NCBI GenBank assembly: GCA_030063045.1
Contig: JAQSEB010000064.1
Coordinates: forward strand, 1,922,001 to 1,986,000
Direction: 5' to 3'
DNA length: 64,000 bases
DNA from: Pratylenchus scribneri
Lineage: Eukaryota; Nematoda; Chromadorea; Rhabditida; Pratylenchidae
Shown one piece after another: positions 34,352 to 45,587 of this stretch (the stretch's first letter is position 1; every line of letters starts with the position of its first letter). The notes beneath the pieces were generated by a model, which worked only from the letters and a program-made list of their open reading frames with translations, was not told the DNA's origin and ran no database searches. The position numbers and the translations under genes were made by a program.

Positions 34352-36684
34352 ATGTCCATTTCCATTGCAAATAAGCAAAAACCCTTGAAATGGGGAATTT
34401 TGGGTGAGTTTGACTGGGAAATTTAATTTATGCATTTTATTTTAGGCTGTGGACGAATTTCCAACGATTTTATTTATTCAATGTATCGAAAAAGTGAAAC
34501 ACCAAATGTGGTACGGAATAGGGAGAATATTGGGCACATAAATCACTCAAAAATAGGTCCATGCTGTGGCCACCTCAAATTCATTTGAACGAGCACAAAA
34601 TTTTGTTCAATCATTGATAATTCCTAATAAACAGGAAATCAAAACATATGGAAGTTATGAGGAATTATTGGCCGATCCCGAATGTGGTAAAATAAAACAA
34701 AAAAGAAATATTGGGTCAAATAATATTTAATTTTTGGGGAAATAATATTAAGGTTACTATTTTTGGCACTAAAAATATTTTTGAATCAGAAACCGGTTTT
34801 AAATCATAGAAACCTTATACCAATTTTTAGTTCTAATCGAGACGCATCGAATGGTCTATAAACTTCAGGTTTTGGCCCAAAATTAGTGTTTAAAACCAAA
34901 AAAACATGTGGTTTAAACGGTTTAATACCATTTAATTTTGACCAAACCATGACAAATTATATACCAATCGACGTGTCTCGATGAGGAAAATTGTATAACT
35001 TTTGTAGGATTTAAAAACGATTTCTGATTTATTAGAAGTCGTAAAATGTTTTAATGCCAAAAAATATTTTCCTTAAATAATTCTCGAAATTTAACAAATT
35101 GATATTTTTGAAGAAATAATCTACATTGGCATTTTGAATGTGACTCATTGTCGATGGACTTTGGCCGCATTGGAAAAAGGGAAAAAACCGGTTCTCTGTG
35201 AAAAACCGATGGGATTGAGTGTTGCGGAATCAGAATTGATGGCAAAAACGGCGCGGCAACAGGGACTATTCCTAATGGAGGTGAATTGAAAAAATGAAAA
35301 TAATTTGGACAAATATTCCCTCAGGCATTTTGGAGTCGTCTTTTCCCAGTTTACCGTAAACTTCGCTCAATTTTGGACAAAAATGAATTGGGCGCTGTCA
35401 AAACAATTGGAGCACATTTTGGCACAATTCCCGTATAATTTTACTTTATTCGGGTGAAATATTTCTCTGGAAATTTTCACAGGCCAATTCCCGTTTCCGA
35501 TTGGACCTTTCGGAATGTCCTGTTTTGGACATTGGAATTTATTGCGTCCAATTTGCCATGTTTTGCCTCAATGACAGTCAGCCAACTTTGATTCGCGCCC
35601 ATGCGGTCAAAAATGAAGAAGGCTGCGACATTTCGGGGAATATTTATTTGGAATTCAATGGAGGAAAGGCAAAGGCCTCATTGATGTGGGAAACCGAATC
35701 ATTTTGCCCAAATTCAGCATTTGTTGCATTCGAAAATGGAATTGTTCAAGTTGGTTACTGTCTTCATTTAATTGATAACATTTATTATTACAGATTCCCG
35801 ATTGGTTCTACTGTCCAACCCGTATTCAAATTATTAAAGGTAGAGAGGAAATGGGAGAACATTTTTTTAATTAGAATATTTTAAATTGGAATATCTCAAA
35901 CTTTACAAAATATAAAAAATTTAATATTTACATTAATGGAAAAAATATTCAAAAGTATGAAATGATTTTAAGAGAATATAACGGTTCAATTGTTTTATCC
36001 TAGACTACTAAAACCTTATACTAATCGATAAACTCATCGAGACACATTTTTAATAATTTTTTGGCTTAGGATTAACTGATTTTAAATTAGTTTTGAACCA
36101 AAAATCTAAAGATGGAACATTTAAATCCTTTTTTTTTTTTATCAAATTTTGACAAATTTTATACCAATCCAGGATATTGAATTGACAAAATTTATCGATT
36201 TAGCATAAAGTTTGGCTTTCTAGACCAAATCATTGAACTGTTATAATATTTTCAATATTTTCAATGTATTTTCGCCAAATTAGATATTAACGCTTTCAAA
36301 AATATTAAAATTAGATACATATTAAATTTTAAAAAATATAATAATTATTTTCTCCCTCATTGTCAGGAAAGGTATTTGGCGAGTCGATGGACACCGAAGA
36401 ATATTGTTTCCCACTGAAGGATGATCCCGATCTTTATCTTTTCCCGAATGGCAGTGGAATGCGATATGAAGTTGATCATGTTTATGAATGCATCAAAAAT
36501 GGTATTACATTATATTTTTTGGTGGAATTTTGTAATAAATAATTCATTTTTAGACTTGAAAGAAAGTCCAGTGATGCCGTTGGAAAGTTCAATTCGCCTT
36601 TCGGCCGTTATGGAAGAAATTCGCCATCAAATTGGCGTCGTTTTTCCCGCGCAGGATAATTCACCTACAAAATGCAACATTTAA
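34352..36684 (+). CDS. trans-1,2-dihydrobenzene-1,2-diol dehydrogenase-like oxidoreductase (GFO/IDH/MocA)
   Basis: NADP-dependent oxidoreductase with a Rossmann fold; the mammalian relative oxidises dihydrodiols and sugars such as D-xylose. The ATG at 34352 starts MSISIANKQKPLKWGILG, split by an intron from CGRISNDF, which together form the GxGxxxxDF nucleotide-binding loop. Later exons give YGSYEELLADPEC, THCRWTLAALEKGKKPVLCE, the catalytic-lysine block CEKPMG, EAFWSRLFPVY, PVLDIGIYCVQFA, the C-terminal blocks YEVDHVYECI and LKESPVMPLE, and IGVVFPAQD, ending TKCNI-TAA at 36684. About eight exons match the family length (around 340 residues). The long intron at 34690-35105 contains a dispersed repeat. 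Function is confident at family level; the natural substrate is not known. Confidence 0.87.
34775..35050. repeat. intronic repeat, copy 2 (ATATACCAT family)
   Basis: Within the oxidoreductase intron: GACAAATTATATACCAATCG, GTGTCTCGATGAGG and TTTCTGATTTATTAGAAGTC occur in the same order as in the introns at 11745-12045 and 42365-42640. Confidence 0.5.
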
Positions 36685-37249
36685 AGAGAGGAATAATAAT
36701 ATTTCGAATAGAATAAAATGCATATTATTAATATATTGATGTTTTGATTTTTTGCTTATGAAATAATAATAAATTATCGACACTAAAATTAATTATTTTT
36801 AGCTTATAACTATTTTTTTGCACTAAAATAATTCCGCTTTATTTTAATATCTTCTTAGTAGGTGAATATTAAGTAAGATACTTATCGGTTATCTGATTAT
36901 AATTAGGCAAATTTTTTCATCCCAAAATACTCTATGATACCCCCAAAATTGGTCATAAGCTTATAACCCTAAAATAGTGTTTTTCTTAATCGTTTTACAA
37001 TCAAATATGAATACAGAATCACCAAAAAATTTTTCGAATCTGCTGGCGGTTATTAATTCGCACTAGGATTATTAGCTAATTAATAATTATCAACATTAGT
37101 TGCACAACTAGAATAATTCTCTCTTCATCCAATTTCAAACATACAATATAAAATGAATATTTTATTATGGAAAAAGTGAAATAAGAAAGAAATAAATGTT
37201 TTTTGACTAAATAAATTGATAATTTAATACAAAATAATGGAAAAAGGAA
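36685..37249. other. convergent spacer
   Basis: AT-rich. Between about 36890 and 37060 it shares AACCCTAAAATA, CGTTTTACAATCAAA and TCGAATCTGC blocks with the small inverted-repeat element near 18888-19060, so a decayed copy is likely. No gene. Confidence 0.4.
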
Positions 37250-38705
37250 TTAAAGCTTTGAATATGTGTTGGGATTTTCCTCTTCAAAATTAGCTATTTT
37301 GGGCGATTCTTCCATCAATTGAATGGGGTGAACAATTCTATTTGATTTGGCCATGCTACAATCTTTTTGTATTTCTTCCTCTTTGGGCAAATCCATTTGG
37401 CAACCCATTGTTCTTTGAATTAAACGAACAAATAATTCTGAATTGGGATAATAAAATGATTGGATTAATTCCCCCAAAAATTACCGTCCAATTTGCGCAT
37501 AAATTTTCGATATTTTGGGAATCTGGGCAATGCATATTCCCAAATAAATAGTAAATAAACGGCCCAAGAAATGGCCAAAACAACCAATCCAATGTAGGCA
37601 GTGCCAAAGTCCTGGACAATTGTGACGGAGGCCAGGCCAAAACAAATCAGCATGAAGAGAATTGGCATAATCAATGGATTCCTTAGGGCCTATGGAAAAT
37701 GGAAATTAAATTTGTATATCTATTGGTGGATTACTTGTGGATGAACGGGATAATTGGCCAAACGAATATAGAGAAGTGCGCACATTGTGATGCCCCGGAG
37801 AAGATATTGGGCAAAACCCAAATAACCGATCAATTCGTCACTATTTCCCAGGAAGGAGAAGGCCATGACCAAAATGACCTGAAATGAATTGGCAACAAAA
37901 TTAAATGGCCAAAAATGGCAAATTTTATACATGAATTATGAGTGCTGGCCGAGGGCTTTCATGTTTTTGGTTCAAACAGGCCATAAACCCGGGGATTTGG
38001 CGTTCTCGGGCGGCGGCGAACAAATATCTGTGAATGAGAAGGAATAATTTTTAAGAGTAAAAATATGCTCATATTGTTCACCTGCTTGCTGCAAACATTG
38101 ACCCATTCATTGCATTCAAAAGGACAAGGAGAATGATGAAAGGTACAATCCATTGTAAACTTTTGTCCATTGTTTTTTCGGCAAAAATCTAAAATTAAAT
38201 TACAAAGATATTAAATAATTATTTCGATAATTAATTAAGATCTTAAATACCTATTTCGATAATAGATTTATTGAATTAAAAATAATTAATTATTTGGGTA
38301 CCATTGCCACGGCATTGGATTCCTTTATTTCAACCACTGGGATCACCACAAAATAGGCAACATTAATGCACATATAAATGGTCAAAATGCAGGACATCCC
38401 AACCAAAATGGCAAAAGACATTGTACTGAATAAAATATTCCAATTTAATTTTTATTTTGATGTTTTTTGGCCCACCTTCTTGGATTCAACACCTCCTCGG
38501 CGCCCATATTCAGCACATCCCATCCTTCGTAATTGAAAAGTCCGGCAAAAAAGGCATTTGCAAGGGATCCAGTTGCCCACGAGGAATTCTTGAATGGCTC
38601 ATGCAAATTTACAGTATGCTCTAGAAAATAAAATAATTGGTCAAATACAATATTCTTTTTACCTTTAATTACTAGCCAAAAAGCGCCAATTCCAACAATC
38701 AACAA
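37250..38705 (-). pseudogene. SLC7/LAT-type amino-acid transporter, 5'-truncated
   Basis: Related to light chains of heterodimeric amino-acid exchangers (nematode aat genes) in the plasma membrane. Exons on the minus strand give AFFAGLFNYEGWDVLNMGAEEVLNPRR, shortened here as GLFNYEGWDVLN then EEVLNPRR, followed by TM segments (ILTIYMCINVAYFVV, IILLVLLNAMNGS, RYLFAAARERQIPG, VILVMAFSFLG, LLRGITMCALLYIR, IMPILFMLICFG, FPKYRKFMRK), and a tail ending NPNTYSKL-TAA at 37250. The first recognisable residues (LLIVGIGAFWLVIKG) correspond to about the sixth helix. Just upstream the frame meets TAA with no AG acceptor near, and 38706-39220 has no sign of the first five helices, including the GSGIF motif. 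The gene is therefore probably a 5'-deleted copy. Confidence 0.72.
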
Positions 38706-39224
38706 TGCGGAGAGACAATAGTAATATTAACAATGAATTTGGAATGGAATGATTCATTCGGGAAAAAGAAGAAATAATGCTTATTGTTTATAATTATTGT
38801 AAAAGCAATTCTTTTCTAATAGTTTTTGGAATTAACCAAAAGATATATTTTATAAAAATTGATTTGGAACAAAATTGTCTTTATTAATATAAAAATTTTC
38901 TTTTAACTGATGATCTGCAATGGAATTTTTGAATAAATATTGCAATTTTAGATAAGAAAGGAAAATTGTTGATAAGTAAAAAAGGTTTAAGATTCATAAA
39001 TTACTAAAACTAAAATATTTTTCCTCCAATTTGCATTTTCTTTTTAGTTCCTTCTATATCGGTTTCGACCCAAAATTAAAATTGCAAACAGTTGGAAAAA
39101 ATTGATAAGAGAAATAAAGAGGAGAAGATAAGAAAAGCTTTATTATATATTTAATAATGCTTAATGAATTAAAAATATTCTGCGCAAAAAATACATGAAT
39201 AATAAGACAATGTATTTTGGGAAA
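38706..39224. other. spacer upstream of truncated transporter
   Basis: AT-rich, with no coding signal on either strand. The missing transporter 5' exons are not found here. Confidence 0.5.
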
Positions 39225-40529
39225 TTAATTCCAATATTTCTGCAAAAGTCGAAAATGTTCATTCATTTGAGAATTTCTTCGTTGGATTAATTCATTCCCA
39301 AAAATATCCATTGGCCCATCTTTGGCTTGATTAATAATTTGATTCTCAATATTTCCAATTCGTTGTCGCCGTAATTTTCTTCCAATTTCAAAAATTAATT
39401 TTTGGAGTTTTCGATTAAAAAATGGGTGCATTCTATGCAAAAATAAATTAATTTTCGATTAATTTTATATAAAATTTACATAATAATGCTAATTTGAATG
39501 CAAATATTTGAGAGGGAATAAAGCATGAAAATGGCCGTCACAAAAAGTACATTAAATCCAGCATTCCAAACAACAACTCCATAATAGGCTTGAAGGGCAT
39601 TAAAAATTGTCAAAAAAACATTGAAAAAATGGAAAATGCCCGACGGCAACAATTGACGATTTGTTCGAATATTCTCAGAGAGCTATTTTTAAAAAAAAAA
39701 GAATTAATTCATTTACATTATAATAAATTTTTAAAATTATAATAATAAATTCACCTGATATTTTAATGATAATTCTTTGGCATAATTATTGCTGGAATTT
39801 GGTAAAATGATCAGTTTTTTGTATTTCCATTTATTCAATTTCCAAAGAAATGGACAAATCTGTTTAAAAATAAATATTTTTTAATTTAATTTAAAATAAA
39901 ATCGAACCATCATGCATAAAAAACTGAACCCTAGGAATGAATAAATTTCGCAAAGTGTCAATAAACTTGGATGAATTCCTCCAGTTTTCTGTTCAAAATC
40001 AACACTGGACCAATAGCAAAAAAAAGTGCCAAAACTCTATAAAATATTTCTTATTAATAAATTAATATAATTTTACCATAAAAAGAAAACAAAAAAATGA
40101 TGAAATGTGGCCTCTTTTCCCCTTCATAATTTTTACTTTTTATTGTTGCCAAAATTCTTTCGGCCAAAAGGCCAAAACCGAGCCAATCAATGAAAAGCAT
40201 GCAAAAAAGACTGAGTGAAAACATCCAACGAGCCAATGGGTCCCATTGGAAAAAATCTAATGTACAAAATTTTTGGACTGTTCGGATCAATTCGAAGGCA
40301 GAAAAACAAGCAATTGCAAAAGACTGAATTAATTATAATAAATTATTTTATTTTTTCCTTTTTTTACCTGCAATAATAGAAGGAATTTAAGATTTCGATG
40401 CAAAATTGCCGTTGGCATAATCATCAAAAAATTAATTGCCGAAATTGGCAAACAAATTGCATTTATGCCAATATGGAATGCCGAAAGGATATAGCAAATT
40501 GTGGTGGCCAATGGGGAAAGTTGATCCAT
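39225..40529 (-). CDS. 7TM chemoreceptor, Sre/Sra superfamily
   Basis: Predicted G-protein-coupled chemosensory receptor, plasma or ciliary membrane. The ATG at 40529 gives MDQLSPLATTICYILSAFH, but an open frame continues upstream, so the real start may lie in an earlier exon. The blocks IDWLGFGLLAERILATIKSK followed by NYEGEKRP (an ERxxAT...YE signature), GIHPSLLTLCEIYSF, ELSLKYQLSENIRTNRQLL and VVVWNAGFNVLFV fit the Sre family of the Sra superfamily. The last exon begins MHPFFNRKLQKLIF and ends LLQKYWN-TAA at 39225. Seven exons. A close second copy lies at 63064-64000. Confidence 0.72.
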
Positions 40530-41905
40530 GGAAATGGATTGGCAGATTTGGATGGGGGAATAATAAAATATTTTGCCGTTAATTCGGACAATTGTTGCAT
40601 AAACCCAAATTTTTTTACTAAAATTTTTTCAAAATTTATGTATTTTATGTCTGGTAATAAATAGTAGTTTTTAGTCAATATTATTTTCAGTGATTTAATT
40701 TAAAGCACCACAAATAGTTCGAAGAAAAAATTGGGAAAAAATGCACGAATGATCGTAACGAAAAGTGATAATTAAATGAAATACTTTCAAAAATAAATTT
40801 AAATAATACTTTTAAAGTAATAATTAGTAATTCAATTTAACATCATACCACTGAAACTTAAAAAAATTCTCATTTTTAGTTGGAAAAGGACTTTTTAATA
40901 TAATATTAAATTTAATAAATTATCCGACCAAAACGGAAAAAAGTTTGAATGAAAAAAGAATAAAAATGAAATAATGAAATAATTTTTTGAGTTTCTTTTT
41001 ATCCAATTTGTCTGCTGACTGAATGCACAAAATATGAATGAAAATTTGATTATTTTTACTGCTTACCATTTTAAAATTTCCATTTCCACCTGTTCACCGA
41101 CATTTGTTCATTTTGAATTTATGACGATTAAATTTTATTGGCCTTTAAATTTGTTCAAGGAATTGTGACCAAAATGGGTTATGGAATTTTGAATCTTTTA
41201 TTGAGTTTTAAAATGAAAAAATGAACTGGGAACATTTCGTGATTAAATTTTGATGTTGATTGAATTGGAAATAAAAAAATTGTATTGAAATTTAAATTGT
41301 ATTTGAAATTTCAATGGTTTTTGGACAATAAGATTAAATAATAATGGCATGAATGTAAATGCTATTAATAAATAAATAATTCATTTTTATTCTTTAAAAA
41401 ATAATTTTATTAAATGAATTTTTGGAATTGAAATATAAATAAATTTTTAATAAAATTACATCATAATTCATTTATTTAAAAAAGTCTCCTGGCAAATAGC
41501 TTCTAAATTTTTGGACATACACTCAATCAATCAGAGAACATTAATTTTAATTGTGTCCAAAAATTTAGAAATAAATTCCATAAATAAATTTTATTTAAAA
41601 TTTATCCATATATGTTTATAAATTCTTGTTTATTCTCTCCAAATTGTCTATCCTTTTGTGCGCTTTTTTATGGCTCAAAGACCAAAATCCCGAAGGGGTT
41701 GAAGTCTCTCTTTGCAAGCGGCAAGAAAAAAACAATAAACAACCCTCAAAAAGTCCAGCCCAGTCGAAGTCAAGCCCAATATCCTCCAACGAATATTTAT
41801 TTATTTCTTCCAAATTGCCAATACAAATTTTATTTTAACATTTCACAAATTTGAAGTCCATTTCGATAATTTTTGAACAATTTCAAATTTTTATTTCCTC
41901 CAAAA
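40530..41905. other. divergent spacer
   Basis: Holds the probable missing 5' exon of the Sre-type receptor (an open minus-strand frame to about 40660) and the promoter of the hydrolase. At 41500-41580 the text ATTTTTGGACA...TGTCCAAAAATTTAGAA forms a small inverted repeat. No other gene. Confidence 0.45.
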
Positions 41906-43343
41906 ATGTCCCTCGTTCATTCTTTGCGAATTCCAATTGAAAAAAGTTTTGTGGGCGGATTTTTGCACGCAAATTTGTCAGCTGCCCAAGAAGGCCACAC
42001 TTCTGCCAAGGTTATTTTGGGTATATTCAAAAATTCAATCAACGTGTTTTGCATTTTGGGCCGGCGTTGTGCTCCTTTCCGGCGCAGGCGGCGGAGTTTA
42101 TGGGCCAACCGGAATTTGGATGTCATTGGCCACACGATTGGCCCAATCCGGTGTGCCAACAATTCGATTGGACTATCGGCGTCCAAATCACACCAAAACA
42201 TGTGCCGCCGATTTGGAGGTGGCCATCAATTTCCTTCATTCCCAATTTGGCATTCAAATTGTAGGCCTCGTTGGCTGGTCATTCGGCAGGTACCAAAAAA
42301 TTATGTATTCAATTTTAATCTTTTTAGCCTTTTTGTATTTTTTTTATCCATCTTTTTCCCAAAATTAATAGTTTCTAATAGTCAAAAACCAGTTTTAGAC
42401 TCTATAAACCTTATCCAATTTGTAAATCACATCTAAAAATGTCTCTTGACATTTGAATTTCTTAGTTTAAATCGAAGTTGAGTGAGTTTCAAACCGTTTA
42501 AACCATATTTCCATTTTTTTGTTTTAAACAATATAATTTTAGGTCAAAACCTGATATTTTATATACCATACAATGCGAAGTTTAAAACCGGGTTTCTGAT
42601 TTTCTGATTTATTAGAAGTCAAAAACTACCTTTGGGGTAAAAAACAAAAAGTTGGGTAAAAAAAAGAAAAAAAATTGAATAAAATTACCTTCCATTTCAA
42701 AATCAGACTTTCTTCATTTTAGCGCCCCATTATTCACGATGGCATCAAAAATGATGGAAAATGTGAATGGCAAAATGAAGGTGAAATTGGGTGCATGCGC
42801 TACGGTAGCCGCACAAACTGCGGATTCTTTTGGCATTCGGCAATGTGCCCCAAAAGTGCCCATTCTTTTGGTACACGGTACAAATGATCGATGCCTTTCG
42901 CCAGAATGCTCATTGCATCTCAAGGAAGAATATGATAAATGTGACTCAAAAGCAGAGGGAAAATGCAAGGCAATTTATTTATAATTTTAATTCACAAAAA
43001 TTTGTAATTTAATTCACAAAAATATATTTTAATTTAACTTATTAGTATTCAACATATTCCAATTAATTTTCAGGTCCTTTTATTGGAAGGCGATGACCAT
43101 TGCCTCACCCAACAGTATGCCCGTGCCGAACAACACATTTTGGACTTTTTGTTGGATGCACTTTTGGGTGAAGAACAACGAAAAAATTCGGTCGACCATT
43201 CATTGGTACCATCAGCAAAAATTGGATTGGATTGGATGAAAAGGGGACATGATTTGGCGGAAGCGCCCGGATGCATTGGAGAACGGGAATCGGTGAATGA
43301 ACCAACTCGACACCAAAATGGGACTCCAATTTCAATTAAATAA
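41906..43343 (+). CDS. alpha/beta hydrolase (dienelactone-hydrolase/S33-like)
   Basis: Serine hydrolase of unknown substrate. ATG at 41906 starts MSLVHSLRIPIEKSFVGGFL. The core reads VVLLSGAGGGVYGPTG, a strand plus oxyanion-hole region, then LAQSGVPTIRLDYRRP, the nucleophile elbow GWSFGR (Ser), VPILLVHGTNDRCLSP (Asp) and LLEGDDHCLTQ (His), giving a complete Ser-Asp-His triad. The tail is PISIK-TAA at 43343. Introns at 42290-42721 (with a repeat) and 42970-43073. The family, marked by the LSGAGGGVYGP block, is known to me mostly from fungi and bacteria. Between the first 35 codons and the core a frame change is needed near 42010-42065, but no AG acceptor is visible there, so either an odd intron or a frameshift is present. 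Confidence 0.75.
42365..42640. repeat. intronic repeat, copy 3 (ATATACCAT family)
   Basis: In the hydrolase intron, AGGTCAAAACCTGATATTTT followed by ATATACCATACAATGCG and TTTCTGATTTATTAGAAGTC match copies at 11745-12045 and 34775-35050. Confidence 0.55.
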
Positions 43344-45587
43344 TGAAAAAAACATTGCATTCAAAAAGCAATAAAATGAACATAAAATATTTTTAATTAA
43401 TATTTTTTATTCTGAAATTATTTTTTAAATTAATTAATTCTAAGAATATTAAATATTATCCATATTAATTGTATTTTCCTTAAATAATCTTTTTTAATTT
43501 AATATTTTGAATAATAAGAAGTGGCAAAAATAATTTATTTTTTATCCAAAAATGTTCATTGTTTTTAAAGTGCAAATTTGTGCAAAAACAACAATCATAA
43601 TTCAGTCATAATAGTTTAATACTTAAATGGCAATGAATAAATCAAGTGTACAAAATTCAAAATTGCGCAAAATGTGTGCAACAATTTTGTTTTGAAAGAA
43701 TAATTTACAAAATTAATTGCTGTCGCCAGATGTTTGGGATTAAAAGGTTCGCCATGTGAATTCTGATGACGCCAAATATCACACAATTTTCCTATTTGTT
43801 GGCATTTTTCCAATTGCGCAAAACAAAATTGTTAAAATTATGGTAATTAAAATTCATGGGAAAATAAATATCAAAGATAGGAGAATAAGAATTAAAAATT
43901 TCCACTTCATTTTTTAGTAGTTTCGAAAAGGGAAAATATTAAATTTCACAAAAAAAATAATTAATTTACATAAATTTTTTCGTGTCGAAAAATATTATAT
44001 TTTTAAAGCCATATATAACTTGGCCATAACTAGGTTAGGCTCAGAATTAGATTTAGGGCAGGATGGGATTAGGTGCTGGGGGTTAGGGAATCTTAAAAAA
44101 GTCTGATTTGGCCAAGTTGTATGGCCTCAAACTCAAATATTTTCGACATGAAAGATTTGTGTATATTAATTTTTTTGTGTAAATTAATAGACTCATATTT
44201 CGAAAATACTTTATTACTCACTTTTAAATTATTACAATTTTTCCATTTTCTACTTCCCTTCCTTTGCCATTTAACCTTCATTTCTTGGATGTCCTTTTAT
44301 TTTTAAAGGAGATTTTTAATTTATGAGCCAAACTTTTGGCAATAAAAGTGAGCCATTATCATAAAAGAGATTAAAATTAAAATACGTGAAATGTTGACAG
44401 GAAAAAGGTACATGTTAATATGAGATTTTTTAATAAATCCAAACAAAAGTCTCCGGAAATAATAATGTCAGGCCATCAATCAGCCAATCCAAAAATTTTA
44501 ATTTTCTCATATTTGCATCCGATATTAAATTATTTTTTGCCCATAAATATTCTTAAAAGAACCATTAGTTCTGCTTAAATGAATTATTTGTCAAATATCA
44601 AATGTAATTGGAAAAAGCCCTTTTGTTAAATTAATGGATCACGGTTGATCTCATTTGAATTAATTTACCCAAATCCAAATTTTACTAAAGGTAAATAATT
44701 TAATTTCCAATTAAAATGCAGCTGCTTTTTCCTCCCTATTACCAAAAAATTGAGTAAATTAAATTTTACCAAATGAAATAAAATATTAGTACAATAATTA
44801 AATATTCATATTAAAATTAAAAGTGATGATAAATTATTCTGCCGTAGAGCCGTCATTCCTCCATTTTTCACTTTTTTAACATTTTGAATTGAAACATTTG
44901 TATTTGTACCTCAAAATTAATGTCTGATGGGTCCCACTATTTATTTTATAATTTTGGTAATTTTCAGTTATGAATCATCCCTACCAAAAATTATGAAACT
45001 CACTTCCTAGAGGTAATTTTTGGTTACTTATCAAAAATCTGACATCCAATTCGTCAAATCAAGCCTGTTTAATATGAAAAATGCCGAATTTTACCAAGAA
45101 AATGCTAGAGGGAACAAGAAAAATTTGGTAGGAGGGCTCATAATGGAAAAGTATAATAATTTTTTATTCATTATTTTCGAATACGAATCATTTATGAGCA
45201 AATTTTTAAAATTTGAAAAACATTTGTATACCTTAGAATTAATGTCTGTCTAGTCTAACAAAAATCATGGCATCCCCCTATTCATTTTCAAATATAATTT
45301 ATGCTATTCCTTCATTATTTTTGAGTGTCGAATGATATATGAGCAAATTTTGCAAATATAAAAAAAAGTGTCGGAAAGAAAGTGTAGAAAAAAGTATGTT
45401 CCATCGGGAATTAACAGAAATCAAAAGTGACAATTTGTCGGCGCCAAAATTATTATAATATTTTCCCACCTCCTCCCCAATTTCCAATAAGCATAAAAAT
45501 AACATTTAAATGCACAAATTCGCCCTAATATAAATATTTAATTCACTCGGTGTTTTCATTTAAGCCCATATTCAATTTATATTCAAA
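43344..45587. other. long intergenic stretch
   Basis: AT-rich. A CCTAA/TTAGG-rich dispersed repeat lies at about 43980-44150, bounded by TATATAACTTGGCC and GGCCAAGTTGTATGG, an inverted pair. A minus-strand open frame at 43616-43813 (KLCDIWRHQNSHGEPF) is possible but unsupported by motifs. The last 300 bases precede the Str-type receptor. Confidence 0.4.
43980..44150. repeat. CCTAA/TTAGG-rich dispersed repeat with inverted flanks
   Basis: GTCGAAAAATATTATATTTT and TATATAACTTGGCC on the left are the reverse complement of GGCCAAGTTGTATGG and ATTTTCGACATG on the right. TAGGTTAGGCTCAGAATTAG and GGGGGTTAGGG lie between. It is the most complete copy of the dispersed family in the window. Confidence 0.6.

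Noticed and set aside
43616..43813. 65-codon minus-strand frame with KLCDIWRHQNSHGEPF
   Set aside because: Possibly real, but it lacks a start context, signal peptide or known domain, so it was left as a comment on the spacer.
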